From NCBI GenBank assembly GCA_011125455.1, contig VKHO01000058.1, positions 62,001-126,000 of the forward strand: a stretch of DNA of 64,000 nucleotides, given 5' to 3'. Positions 8,629 through 17,536 of the stretch are shown piece after piece. The notes beneath the pieces are model-generated. The model did no database searches, was not told the origin of the DNA, and was given only the letters and a program-made list of their open reading frames with translations. Numbering within the stretch: the first letter of the stretch is position 1; each line of letters opens with the position of its first letter. A program made the position numbers and the translations under genes. The DNA comes from Chlamydiales bacterium STE3. Lineage in GTDB: Bacteria > Chlamydiota > Chlamydiia > Chlamydiales > Parachlamydiaceae.

Positions 8629-9133
8629 GCCTGCGCCTCACCTCAACAATTTGATTAACGATTGTCCTTTCTGACTTACATGATAAATGTAGGGTAACAT
8701 CGGCACTCTCTTCATAGATATGTTGACGAGCTTTATACAACATCTCAAAAGAGCTTTTCGTATCACTGGTATCAAGATAAGCTGGAATAGCTTTTTTGCT
8801 ACGCAATCTCCCCCATAAGATTTCTTTATCTACTTTCAAGTAGATTAATAAGCCTTTTTGCTTGATTTTTAAAAGATTGGAGTTGTTTAAAACTGCCCCT
8901 CCACCTAAAGAAACAACAGGATTTTGCGTGCAATCTAAAGAATCAATTAGGGAGCTCTCTAAATTTCTAAATGCCACTTCCCCTTCTTTGATATAATAAT
9001 TCCTGCAAGAAACCCCGCAAGCCGTCTCGATAAGATTGTCAAGATCGATAAAAGAACAGGCTAGCCGTCTTGCAACTTTTTTTCCGAGAGACGTTTTACC
9101 AGACGAAGGGAACCCACTTAAGAAAATTGTCAT
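8618..9133 (-). CDS. aroK: Shikimate kinase
   Basis: 171 aa P-loop kinase with Walker A 'GFPSSGKTS' (residues about 7-15), 'DLDNLIE' for shikimate binding and 'SLGGGAVL'. It phosphorylates shikimate. The start codon overlaps the aroA stop by four bases (ATGA) and the end overlaps aroC. Called aroL in Chlamydia annotations; the symbol is a matter of convention. Confidence 0.93.
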   Translation of the reverse strand: MTIFLSGFPSSGKTSLGKKVARRLACSFIDLDNLIETACGVSCRNYYIKEGEVAFRNLESSLIDSLDCTQNPVVSLGGGAVLNNSNLLKIKQKGLLIYLKVDKEILWGRLRSKKAIPAYLDTSDTKSSFEMLYKARQHIYEESADVTLHLSCKSERTIVNQIVEVRRRHGK

Positions 9134-10422
9134 ACTAAGGCTATCTTGGCATTTAGATTGCGAAAATCATGCAAAAAAGAGGGATAGGTTTTACTAATGC
9201 TTGCGATAGAAACAACTTGTGTTTCCCCTTCACTTCCAAGAGCTGCGACGGAAAGAGCCATGCTCAAGCGATGATCATGGCATCCATCCACCAAAGCTCC
9301 TTTCAATGTGGATTGGTGAACCATGAGACCATCTTCAAATTCCTCAATCTCAGCTCCCATTTTTCTTAACTCTCTCGTTATACTAGAGATTCGATCACAC
9401 TCTTTATGACGAGCAATTTTAGCGTTTTTGATGGTAGTTGTACCACGTGCATAGCAGCCAATAACAGCTAAAATAGGTAAAGCATCGATGCAATCATTAA
9501 TATCAATTTCAATCCCTTGTAAGCAGGGACTTTTTTGAACAAGGCACCCCTTCTCGTCCCAGCTTATTTTTGCCCCCATCTTATGCAAAATCTCGATGAA
9601 CTTTTTGTCTCCCTGGGAATCTTGAAAATCCAAGTTATGCACCAAAACCTCAGATTGTGTAATCAAAGCGGCTGCGATGGGAAAGGCTGCTGTACTAAAG
9701 TCGCCAGGGACACGATAGTCAAAAGCTGGAAAGCAACTCTTACCAAGAAGAGTGTATTTTTTAAAACCATCGTTCTTATAATCCACTTTTAAATCTTTTA
9801 ACCATTGCAAGGTTAAGGAGACCCAGGGCCTTTCTCCAGGATTATTGACTATCAGCTCTGTTGGATGTTCGGCTAAACTTGCTGCAAGGAGAAGTGCAGA
9901 AACGGGCTGAGAATCTTCACCATCAATAATCAATGTCCCTCCACGATAGGGGCCTTGAACAATGATCGGAGCAAAGCCATCCCCTTTTGTCGAAATAGCT
10001 TTAACTCCGGCTTGCTCTAACCCCTGCAGCAAGGCGTGCATGGGCCTCTGATGGCGTACAGAATAATCTCCTGTAATTACAATCGGAGAAGAACTAAGAC
10101 TTGCAATAGCTGTGATGAATCGAAGAACTAAACCTGAGTTGCCTGCATCAATAACATTTTCTGCTTTGCCTATACACCCTTGAAGCCCTTCTATGGTAAG
10201 GTTCGAGCCCTCTTTTGTAATTTTTGCTCCAAGTAATCGGCAGGCTTCAATCATCGCTGCTGAGTCAGGAGATTCGAGGTAATTTGCAATTGTGGAAGTA
10301 CCATGTGCCAAGGAACCCAATAAAATAGCTCTTAAAGAGTGCGATTTTGAGGGAGGAACAAAAACAGCTCCAGATAACGAGCTTTTCGTCAAAAAAAAAG
10401 AGGGAGACGTAACATCTTGCAT
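9130..10422 (-). CDS. aroA: 3-phosphoshikimate 1-carboxyvinyltransferase (EPSP synthase)
   Basis: 430 aa, first gene of the aro operon. N-terminal 'VPPSKSHSLRAILL' and 'AGNSGLVLRFITA' bind shikimate-3-phosphate and PEP, and 'RHKECDRIS' lies in the C-terminal half. It transfers enolpyruvyl from PEP to shikimate-3-phosphate. The order aroA-aroK-aroC-aroB-aroDE equals that of C. trachomatis. Confidence 0.95.
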   Translation of the reverse strand: MQDVTSPSFFLTKSSLSGAVFVPPSKSHSLRAILLGSLAHGTSTIANYLESPDSAAMIEACRLLGAKITKEGSNLTIEGLQGCIGKAENVIDAGNSGLVLRFITAIASLSSSPIVITGDYSVRHQRPMHALLQGLEQAGVKAISTKGDGFAPIIVQGPYRGGTLIIDGEDSQPVSALLLAASLAEHPTELIVNNPGERPWVSLTLQWLKDLKVDYKNDGFKKYTLLGKSCFPAFDYRVPGDFSTAAFPIAAALITQSEVLVHNLDFQDSQGDKKFIEILHKMGAKISWDEKGCLVQKSPCLQGIEIDINDCIDALPILAVIGCYARGTTTIKNAKIARHKECDRISSITRELRKMGAEIEEFEDGLMVHQSTLKGALVDGCHDHRLSMALSVAALGSEGETQVVSIASISKTYPSFLHDFRNLNAKIALV

Positions 10423-10548
10423 ACACGTAGATTAGCAAGAAAAGCAAAAAAAGAAAAGCCTCCTTCAAAGTGTTCAGGATCCCCATGCATCATTTACTCT
10501 GGTAGAGAGTTAGAAACAAAAACAAGTACGACAATTCTCTAACAAAAA

Positions 10549-10576
10549 CCCTTGCCATTCCGGAAAGGGCTTTTTT
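10549..10576. terminator. Hairpin terminator upstream of aroA
   Basis: CCCTT (10549-10553) pairs with AAGGG (10565-10569), with further partial pairing inside. T-runs follow on both strands (10571-10576 on plus, complement of 10544-10548 on minus). It probably ends the minus-strand unit of the 288-aa gene before the aro operon begins. The rest of 10423-10718 shows no gene. Confidence 0.55.
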
Positions 10577-10718
10577 GAAGGAATAATGGAATAAGTGGAG
10601 CAAAGATGCTCTAGAGATAATCCTCTATCAAAACAATATGCTTAAAAATAAACCCTACTCGTTTTATTCTTTGAAAGCCTAACACCACTACCCTGCTTGT
10701 AGAACATCCCATCGATCC

Positions 10719-11585
10719 TTAAATGCGCAGCTCTTCTCTTTTCCGAAAGAAATTGCATAGGGAGTAAAGGCCCCATAAGCTCAAGGCAAAGATGACACTA
10801 AAAATGATTTTTACTGATACTAAAGTCCAACTTAAGCTATGAAACGTAGCAACTTTTGCTCCGGTGATTTTAATCACAAGACCTGCAATGCCATAAGTTG
10901 CTATCTTATCTCCATAAGTGTAATCTTCGTAACGGTTACCTGGGCTAAAGTGGTGCGCCTTTAAAGCAATTTCTAATTCACCCCCTGAAGAGGTGTAGTG
11001 CTCCTTCGAAGTCACCCAAACAAAAAGCTCATAACCGTAACGACTAAGCTTAAGAGCAACCGAATTAACAATCTGCTCATTTCCCTGTTTTGCTTCTATC
11101 GCCCAATGAATCGTATAGGTTTTGTCATCCCTAGTAGGCTCTTTTAACCAGCGAACAATCTCAATCTGCTCTTCATTTTCTCTCAACCTTCGCTGCTTAT
11201 TACATTCTTCCGTATCAGAACAAATTGTTGCCATCAATGCATTTGCATCTATCTCTTTCCAGTCTTTACAGGATATGTACCCCTCTTCATGGTAGCTTTT
11301 AATGATGACAGAATCATAAGGTTCATTTTGTGCAAATAAAATCCCTTCTACAGCGTCATCTACCTCCATTGCATCCATAAGAGATCTAAATTGCTGGGCT
11401 TGTTTACCGACCAAAAGCACATGCCCATCAGGAACAGTAATTAGAGAGTGGGAAAAGGGAAGTTTTTGTCTTCCTTCAAAAAACCAATCCATTTCTTCAC
11501 AAGCCTCTTCAATCTCCCTTGTAGTAATCTCTGCATGCAAAACCAGTGAGTAGATTAAAGTCAGCAAAATAAAAATTTTTCTCAT
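10719..11585 (-). CDS. Unknown exported protein with C-terminal membrane anchor
   Basis: 288 aa, not recognised. An N-terminal signal peptide (residues 1-18, 'MRKIFILLTLIYSLVLHA') is followed by a soluble, mostly beta region, then one hydrophobic helix at about 253-275 and a short basic tail (RKREELRI), so the body should lie in the periplasm with the tail in the cytoplasm. AGG precedes the ATG by about 6 bases. It follows the 168-aa membrane protein and ispG on the same strand with a gap of 45 bases, so co-transcription is likely. It sits immediately upstream of the aro operon but a terminator lies between. Confidence 0.75.
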   Translation of the reverse strand: MRKIFILLTLIYSLVLHAEITTREIEEACEEMDWFFEGRQKLPFSHSLITVPDGHVLLVGKQAQQFRSLMDAMEVDDAVEGILFAQNEPYDSVIIKSYHEEGYISCKDWKEIDANALMATICSDTEECNKQRRLRENEEQIEIVRWLKEPTRDDKTYTIHWAIEAKQGNEQIVNSVALKLSRYGYELFVWVTSKEHYTSSGGELEIALKAHHFSPGNRYEDYTYGDKIATYGIAGLVIKITGAKVATFHSLSWTLVSVKIIFSVIFALSLWGLYSLCNFFRKREELRI

Positions 11586-11630
11586 TAACCTGCATTATTT
11601 AAATTATTTCTTCAAAAATACTTGATTTGC

Positions 11631-12137
11631 TCATTGAGCAAAAGCTATTTGCTTGTAACGATGAAAATAGCAAAATAATCTGCCGACAAAAAAGCTTGTA
11701 CACAATCCAGACATAATGGTCATTGTGTAGATGAATAACGCATCTTCAATAAGGGAAGGATTTTGATAAAGGGCGTACCCAAAACCATATTTTGTTGCAA
11801 AAATAAGTAAAGAAATAACGAGTATATTCCAGTTTCCGGGAATCACTACTGAATATTTTGAAGCAATAATTTTGATAGGAAGATGCTCTACTTGTTTCCA
11901 TCCAACCGCCCCTCCAATTAATGTGGAACATAGAAATGCAAGAAAAAGAGACAGAGTTAGGGGTAGAGCAAATAAAGACTGCAGGGTCAAACAAGAAAAA
12001 ATTGTAGGCAATATAGAAAGCTTAAGCAAAGAAACAGTGCGTGTTCTCACACTTTGGATGCCATTGATAATCAAAGCAATCAGCAGGGCATAGACCCAAA
12101 GTGGGGTATAAATAATGGCAATCCAAATCGCATTCAT
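11631..12137 (-). CDS. Small polytopic membrane protein (DUF6622-like)
   Basis: 168 aa with about five hydrophobic segments. The opening 'YTPLWVYALLIALI..G' resembles the DUF6622 membrane family as I remember it; this was not tested. Function unknown. The ATG lies one base after the ispG stop, so it is very likely translated from the ispG transcript. Confidence 0.7.
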   Translation of the reverse strand: MNAIWIAIIYTPLWVYALLIALIINGIQSVRTRTVSLLKLSILPTIFSCLTLQSLFALPLTLSLFLAFLCSTLIGGAVGWKQVEHLPIKIIASKYSVVIPGNWNILVISLLIFATKYGFGYALYQNPSLIEDALFIYTMTIMSGLCTSFFVGRLFCYFHRYKQIAFAQ

Positions 12138-12138
12138 A

Positions 12139-14091
12139 CTATACTAAAGTTAAATCAGGCTCTACCCAGCGGCCCTGTTTTTTGATCAGTTCAATTAAGC
12201 GATCATCGGCTTCTGCAAAGCTAATATCTTTTTCAACACATTGCTTTCCGATATAAAGATCAATCATACCAGGCTTAGAACCCACATACCCAAAATCAGC
12301 ATCCGCCATTTCTCCTGGGCCATTCACGATACAGCCCATAATCGCAATTTTTACACCGGGCAAATGAGACGTTCTTGACCGAATCCTATTCGTCACATCT
12401 TGCAAGTCGAACAAAGTGCGCCCACAACTTGGGCAGGAAATGAAATCAGTTTTTGATGTTCTCATGCGCGCCGCTTGCAAAATATTAAAGCTTAGCGTGC
12501 GCAACAATTCTATGTCATAGGGGCCTTCGAGCCATAGGCCATCCCCCAACCCATCGCATAACAAGGCACCACACTCTGCCGAAGCGGTGATAATTAAATC
12601 CTCAGGGGCACAATCGTATTTAAAATTTAAGATAACCGGTAATTTATTTCGTTTGGACTGCAACCAATCGAAAAAATGTCGTGCATAATGTAAACGGTTA
12701 TCTTGTGGTGCCAGTATGAGTAGTGTCGGATTTAAAAAATCCAGCGCTTCCCATTGTTCAGGAGTTTCATCGCTTACAACAACAACTTCAGGAATTTTAG
12801 GCGCTAGGGCAGGAACAAAAAACTCTAGAGAAGAGCGTTCGGCATTTTTTCCCAGCCGCTCTCTTAGAGAGGAAATTCGCACTTCACCTTCGCTTGCCTG
12901 TGCTGAAAAGACGCTAATGCCAATTGATTTCAAATTTTCTAGAATTTTAAGGGAGTCTTGCTCTCTAACAGGCTCGCGAATTGCAAGACAGTCGGCAGTT
13001 GAAATCTTGATTTTAGGTATTCCTAGCTGAAGCTCACAGCCAATTGCTCGGTAAAAGTTGCTTTGTGAAATCATCTTCGGTTGGACAGAAACAATCACCG
13101 TTCCATCGCGATGTAAAGAAATGTTTTGAGGAAAGGCAACAGGGCGGCGTTTAATTTCTGTAATATCTCTGAAAGATTCCTCAAAAGGGGGGATACCCTT
13201 TCCTATATAAGAAGTGGCAAGGTTAACAAGGCGCTGACAGGGATCTATCTCATTCCAAGCATCCTCAGTTAAAGAAACACGAATTGTATCTCCAATGCCA
13301 TCGAGTAATAACGAGCCGATTCCCATCGCTGACTTAACACGACCATCCTCTCCTTGTCCAGCCTCTGTAACTCCTAAATGAAGAGGGTAGTCCCAACCTA
13401 AGATATTCATTTCAGCAACGAGCAAGCGGTAGGCTTGAATCATGACTTGGGGATTAGAAGATTTCATAGAAAAAATAAAATCATGAAAATTATTTTTTCT
13501 ACAAACTCGCGCAAATTCCAGTGCGGACTCTAACATCCCCCGAGGGCTATCGCCAAATCGATTCATAATACGATCAGACAAAGAACCATGGTTTGTGCCA
13601 ATGCGCAAAGCTTTTTTCAGCAATTTGCACTTTTCCACAAGGGGGGTAAATTTTTCCTCAATCTTTTCCAGCTCTAGGGCATAGGTATGATCATCATAAT
13701 CGATAATTTTAAATGAAGCGCGTTTGTCGATATAGTTCCCAGGATTAATGCGCACCTTATCTGCAAACTCGACTACTTTCATGGCAGCAGGAGGATAAAA
13801 ATGGATATCAGCTACTAAGGGAACTGCATATCCCTTTTTCAAAAGGCCATTTTTAATGGCTTCAAATGCTTCAGCCTCCTTCATCCCTTGAACAGTGATC
13901 CTGACAATTTCACAACCAGCATCTACAAGTCTGATAACCTGATCAATTGTCCCTTCAACGTCACGTGTGTTAGATGTCGTCATCGACTGAATGCGAATAG
14001 GATTAGCCCCACCTACACCGACATCACCAACGCGCACTTCTCGTGTTCGCCAGCGTTTAGTTGTAAATACTGACTCGCAATATTTAATCAT
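12139..14091 (-). CDS. ispG: 4-hydroxy-3-methylbut-2-enyl diphosphate synthase, long form
   Basis: 650 aa, against about 370 in E. coli: the long plant/chlamydial type with an extra domain (roughly residues 270-520) between the TIM barrel and the iron-sulfur domain. The 4Fe-4S ligands are C553 and C556 in 'CPSCGRT', C587 in 'MGCIVNGPGE' and E594. It converts MEcPP to HMBPP in the non-mevalonate isoprenoid pathway. The N-terminal 'IRIQSMTTSNTRDVEGT' is the usual start of the barrel. It heads a minus-strand unit with the two membrane genes that follow. Confidence 0.95.
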   Translation of the reverse strand: MIKYCESVFTTKRWRTREVRVGDVGVGGANPIRIQSMTTSNTRDVEGTIDQVIRLVDAGCEIVRITVQGMKEAEAFEAIKNGLLKKGYAVPLVADIHFYPPAAMKVVEFADKVRINPGNYIDKRASFKIIDYDDHTYALELEKIEEKFTPLVEKCKLLKKALRIGTNHGSLSDRIMNRFGDSPRGMLESALEFARVCRKNNFHDFIFSMKSSNPQVMIQAYRLLVAEMNILGWDYPLHLGVTEAGQGEDGRVKSAMGIGSLLLDGIGDTIRVSLTEDAWNEIDPCQRLVNLATSYIGKGIPPFEESFRDITEIKRRPVAFPQNISLHRDGTVIVSVQPKMISQSNFYRAIGCELQLGIPKIKISTADCLAIREPVREQDSLKILENLKSIGISVFSAQASEGEVRISSLRERLGKNAERSSLEFFVPALAPKIPEVVVVSDETPEQWEALDFLNPTLLILAPQDNRLHYARHFFDWLQSKRNKLPVILNFKYDCAPEDLIITASAECGALLCDGLGDGLWLEGPYDIELLRTLSFNILQAARMRTSKTDFISCPSCGRTLFDLQDVTNRIRSRTSHLPGVKIAIMGCIVNGPGEMADADFGYVGSKPGMIDLYIGKQCVEKDISFAEADDRLIELIKKQGRWVEPDLTLV

Positions 14092-14118
14092 TTATAACCA
14101 GAAGAAATTTTTGTAATA

Positions 14119-14148
14119 TTCAAAAATACCTATTAACTCGATTATAAT
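14119..14148 (+). promoter_or_regulatory. Candidate sigma66/sigma70-type promoter for the PAP2 gene
   Basis: TTCAAA (14119-14124), an 18-base spacer and a consensus TATAAT (14143-14148) lie in the divergent region between ispG and the PAP2 gene. The -10 box is perfect; the -35 box is weak. Confidence 0.45.
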
Positions 14149-14179
14149 CAATTTAAATGAAAATCCCTAATCGGAGGAA

Positions 14180-14203
14180 ATGAAGGCTAGCCTAGTTTTC
14201 TAA
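14180..14203 (+). other. Possible short upstream ORF (7 codons)
   Basis: GGAGG (14173-14177) is followed after only two bases by ATG AAG GCT AGC CTA GTT TTC TAA. It is the only good Shine-Dalgarno sequence before the PAP2 gene and lies 36-60 bases upstream of that gene's possible starts. It may be a leader peptide or chance. Confidence 0.25.
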
Positions 14204-14217
14204 TTCATTGTATACTA

Positions 14218-15075
14218 TTGAAAAAACTTACTTTTATGATGCTATCCCACCATTTCGAACTTAACTTTATTCATAAACTTCAAGCAACCCTGCGCTCCCC
14301 CTTCATGGATTATTTCTTCTTAACATGGAATTTTGTCGATACATTCAACTTCCTCCTCCTCCTCATTGCAGCAGCATGGTACCTTATCGATAAACGCTTT
14401 GGCATTCGATTATTTGTGATCTTTACGCTAAGCGCATTTTTCAATAGTTTCTTTAAAAATTTATTTAATCTCCCCAGACCGAGTCAAATAGATCCCTCAG
14501 TCGGGCTGCTTTATTTTTCGTCTGCAGGATTTCCAAGCGGAGCCGCGCAAACTGCTTTCTTAATCGCAGGAATAATATGTACTGAATACAAGGAGAAGAT
14601 CTACCGTGCGGGTGCTGTGGTCTTTGCTCTTTTGCTCTGTTTTTCGCGCATTTATCTGGGCGCCCATTTTTTTAGCGACATTGCAGGAGGTCTTATCGTC
14701 GGCAGCCTTTTGCTTTGGATCTATAAAAAGTGGCTTCCTGTAGCTGAAGGGTACGGGAAGGGTGTTTTCTTCATGCTTTCATTGCTTTTACTTTATGCTA
14801 ACCAGCCAGCGTTAGGGTGGCTTTCTCTAGGGGTAGCTACAGGTATTTCTCTTGATAATGACCGCATTATTTACTTAGACTCTTTGCCTATACGACTTTT
14901 AAAGGCTTTAACAGCTGTTAGTGGGGTTTGCCTTCTTATGGCTGTAAAAAGCGTTTACGTTGAACAGAATTTAGTCCTTACCTTTTTGGGTGGCCTTTGG
15001 TTTAGCTACCTAGGAGCTTTTATCACGCAAAAAATCCTCGAAAAGATCCGAAAGTCCCCCCTCCTTTTCAAGTAA
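14218..15075 (+). CDS. PAP2-superfamily membrane protein with altered active site
   Basis: 285 aa from TTG 14218, or 279/278 aa from ATG 14236/14239; none has a clear ribosome binding site, so the start is uncertain. About six to eight membrane helices. Acid phosphatase motifs are present: K80 and R87-P88, PSG at 106-108, and 'SRIYLGAHFFSD' with H150 and D154. The PSGH motif reads PSGA (A109), so the general-acid histidine is missing. Family members dephosphorylate lipid phosphates such as undecaprenyl pyrophosphate or phosphatidate; with this change the activity may be weak, altered or lost. Confidence 0.82.
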   Translation: MKKLTFMMLSHHFELNFIHKLQATLRSPFMDYFFLTWNFVDTFNFLLLLIAAAWYLIDKRFGIRLFVIFTLSAFFNSFFKNLFNLPRPSQIDPSVGLLYFSSAGFPSGAAQTAFLIAGIICTEYKEKIYRAGAVVFALLLCFSRIYLGAHFFSDIAGGLIVGSLLLWIYKKWLPVAEGYGKGVFFMLSLLLLYANQPALGWLSLGVATGISLDNDRIIYLDSLPIRLLKALTAVSGVCLLMAVKSVYVEQNLVLTFLGGLWFSYLGAFITQKILEKIRKSPLLFK

Positions 15076-15088
15076 TTTTTTTGGAGGG
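15059..15088. terminator. Inverted repeat between convergent genes
   Basis: CCCTCC (15059-15064) and GGAGGG (15083-15088) flank an 18-base loop that contains the PAP2 stop codon and a run of seven T. It is a weak candidate terminator for the converging PAP2 and ankyrin-like genes. Confidence 0.35.
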
Positions 15089-15103
15089 CTACTAGGAATC
15101 TAA

Positions 15104-15886
15104 CTATTGGGAATTCTGCTTTGCGAAGATATTTAGCAGCTTATAGTATATTTTTATGTGACCATACTGAAGTGCAAGAGATGGACACTGTGAGCACAGC
15201 TTTATTCCCCGATCAATATGATAGTCTATCCCCTCATCCCAACCGAGCTTTATGCATTCATGGAGAGTATCTTGGCTCATCTCAAAGCCATATTGAATTA
15301 ATACATTTGCAACATCTTCGCGGTAGAGGAAAAGTGCTTGTTGAATGGGAGTCATCTTTCCATAAAGGATGTAGGCCTCATATTTTAGATTTGCCCCTGT
15401 ATAACGATAGTGGAATTGCCAATTTCTTAACGTTAGATAGCGACATATTGGCTCCATGATTGCAGGGTCACAGTATTGTGGGTACAAAGCTAAGCCTAAA
15501 ATACTTACCGACTCGTTACTTCTATTGGAATTGGCATTGGTTTCAAAGATCTCTTTGAGTTTGCTTACTTGGATGTTATCTAACATGAAAGACAATAATT
15601 CAGGATCTTGGAACCTGATTGCGGTGTGAAAAGGTGTCGTTTCATAAACGTCGGCTTCTTGAATTAAACTTTTATATCTCCAAATTGCTGGCTGCTCCTC
15701 CTTAAGTAATAAATAAAAAATTTCCAAGTTATGCGTTTCGAGAGCATAGGTTAAAGGATCCCATTGATTAGGATTTTCAAAAATCAAAAATTCTTCATAG
15801 AAGCGAGACAATTTTTCATAAGGGTCATTTTTTGCATATAAATTCAGAAAAGAGAGTAGAAAGATCGTGAGTAGTCGAAAAAACAT
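15104..15886 (-). CDS. Secreted protein with divergent ankyrin-like repeats
   Basis: 260 aa from the ATG at 15886; an in-frame upstream ATG at 15937 would hide the clear signal peptide (MFFRLLTIFLLSFLNLYA). The mature part contains at least four helical units of ankyrin type, such as 'DPLTYALETHNLEIFYLLL', 'TPFHTAIRFQDPELLSFML' and 'TPIQQALFLYREDVANVLI', all degenerate. Ankyrin proteins of intracellular bacteria often act on host proteins, but this one carries a Sec-type signal rather than a recognisable type III signal, so a periplasmic or surface role is equally possible. No partner is visible next to it. Confidence 0.7.
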   Translation of the reverse strand: MFFRLLTIFLLSFLNLYAKNDPYEKLSRFYEEFLIFENPNQWDPLTYALETHNLEIFYLLLKEEQPAIWRYKSLIQEADVYETTPFHTAIRFQDPELLSFMLDNIQVSKLKEIFETNANSNRSNESVSILGLALYPQYCDPAIMEPICRYLTLRNWQFHYRYTGANLKYEAYILYGKMTPIQQALFLYREDVANVLIQYGFEMSQDTLHECIKLGWDEGIDYHIDRGIKLCSQCPSLALQYGHIKIYYKLLNIFAKQNSQ

Positions 15887-16277
15887 AGTGATGTCATTTT
15901 TAAGTTTATAGGCTAGTTTGCGCCACTTTGGCAGCAAAAAAATTTTTTGTCAAATGAGACGAGGGAACCTTAGGGCTTCTCGATTTGGATTTTTGGCTTT
16001 AGATTCAGTTAATTTTATTTATTAATTGACAAAAACAATACCTTTATGATAGATTTAATAAAAAAGTTAAATAACTATGTTTTTTTTCAAAAAATTTTCC
16101 AATTTGCCAAAAACACTTCACGACCCAGTGCTTTTTCCTGTGCTATCTTTTAACCTAGTCGTCGTGCGCTAGGCGCACATACCAACTTTCCTTTTCGCCT
16201 CCATTTCCTACTCAGAAGTCAATGTTCAAATTAGCTTAAACGCTGCAATAAAAAAATTTTAAGATAAGGTCACTTTT
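15887..16277. other. AT-rich intergenic region
   Basis: 391 bases between the divergent ankyrin-like and brnQ genes. It is very rich in A and T (several runs of six to eight) and must hold both promoters, but I could not single out convincing boxes. No RNA gene or repeat seen. Confidence 0.4.
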
Positions 16278-17387
16278 ATGAAAAGGCTACTTCAATCAGA
16301 ATCTATAGCGATTGGTCTCGCCATGTTCTCCATGTTTTTTGGCGCTGGGAACATTATTTTTCCATTAGCCGTTGGTCAGTACGCTGGAGATAAAAATCTC
16401 TTTGCCATTCTAGGGCTTCTTCTAACCGCTGTTGCCATGCCGATAACAGGTTTAATCGCCATGTTGTTATATGAAGGAGATTACCACCAATTTTTTGGCA
16501 GACTTGGGAAAGTGCCCGGCTTCCTAATCGCTCTGATGATCATTAGCCTTTTAGGGCCACTTGGTTCAACACCAAGATGTATTGCTCTTGCGTACACAAC
16601 ACTCAAAAGCACCTTTCCCCAATTATCCCAAATTTTCTTTAGTGCCTGCTCCTGCTTTCTCATTTTTCTTTTCACAATCCGCAGAAGCAATCTCCTAAAG
16701 CTTCTAGGCTGGGTATTAACCCCCTTTTTATTGGTTTCTTTGGCAACAATCATTGTTATGGGTCTATTTACTCCTCCCACCTCATTACAACTCGTCAATG
16801 AATCATCGAAAAAGCTATTTTGGCATGGGCTGAAAGAAGGCTATAATACGATGGATTTGCTGGCTGCTTTTTTTTTCTCCTCAACGATCCTATCGACGCT
16901 TCGCCTAAGAGTTATAGAACAGGGCTGTTTTAACGCAAGCCCCATCAAAATAGCCTTATCCGCCAGTATCGTTGGCGCAGCATTGTTAGCTGCCGTTTAC
17001 TTAGGATTTAGCTATTTGGCGGCTTTTCACGGAGCAGACCTTCATTTGACTGCAAAAGATGAGATCCTTGCAGCCATTACCTTTAAGATTGCTGGGCCCC
17101 ATGCAGGGATCCTCGTTTGCTTAACCATTGCTTTAGCCTGCTTAACTACAGCCATAGCTTTAATTTCGGCATTTACAGACTTTATCCATAAAGAAGTTCT
17201 CAGCACAAAAATAAGTTATCAATCCACTTTGATCGCCTCATTGCTGATCACCTTTTTCATCTCCACATTCGAATTTTCGGGAATTTCAGCTTTCTTGAGC
17301 CCTATTCTGCAGACTTGTTACCCAGGCTTAATCGTGTTGACCTTTTTAAATATTGCTTTCAGATTGAAGAAGGTCCAGCCTATCTAA
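16278..17387 (+). CDS. brnQ: Branched-chain amino acid transport carrier (BrnQ/LIVCS family)
   Basis: 369 aa with about ten to eleven membrane helices; usual length is about 430, so it is short, mainly at the C-terminus. 'AMFSMFFGAGNIIFPLAVGQYAG' positions 16-38 in part give the family's N-terminal mark, and 'GLLGPLGSTPR'-like 'LLGPLGSTPRCIALAY' follows. It should import leucine, isoleucine and valine with Na+ or H+. AAGG lies about 10 bases before the ATG. Chlamydia has a homologue (CT554) beside fmu; here brnQ and fmu are 31 kb apart, showing rearrangement. Confidence 0.85.
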   Translation: MKRLLQSESIAIGLAMFSMFFGAGNIIFPLAVGQYAGDKNLFAILGLLLTAVAMPITGLIAMLLYEGDYHQFFGRLGKVPGFLIALMIISLLGPLGSTPRCIALAYTTLKSTFPQLSQIFFSACSCFLIFLFTIRRSNLLKLLGWVLTPFLLVSLATIIVMGLFTPPTSLQLVNESSKKLFWHGLKEGYNTMDLLAAFFFSSTILSTLRLRVIEQGCFNASPIKIALSASIVGAALLAAVYLGFSYLAAFHGADLHLTAKDEILAAITFKIAGPHAGILVCLTIALACLTTAIALISAFTDFIHKEVLSTKISYQSTLIASLLITFFISTFEFSGISAFLSPILQTCYPGLIVLTFLNIAFRLKKVQPI

Positions 17388-17461
17388 AGTTCCGGGTTTT
17401 TTATGTTTGCCTTAGAAAGTTATCTCTATTTTTAAATCTTTGATTGAATCCTAGAATCATT

Positions 17462-17515
17462 CTGCCACCTCCCTCATTTAAATCCAGCTTAGCTTAAGCT
17501 AGATGGGGAGGGCAG
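17462..17515. terminator. Long imperfect hairpin downstream of brnQ
   Basis: CTGCCACCTCCC (17462-17473) pairs with GGGGAGGGCAG (17505-17515), and a perfect 12-base palindrome TAGCTTAAGCTA (17490-17501) sits inside. It lies between two convergent genes and can act on either strand, though no strong T-run follows. Confidence 0.5.
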
Positions 17516-17536
17516 GTTTAGGACAAGGTCAAAAAC

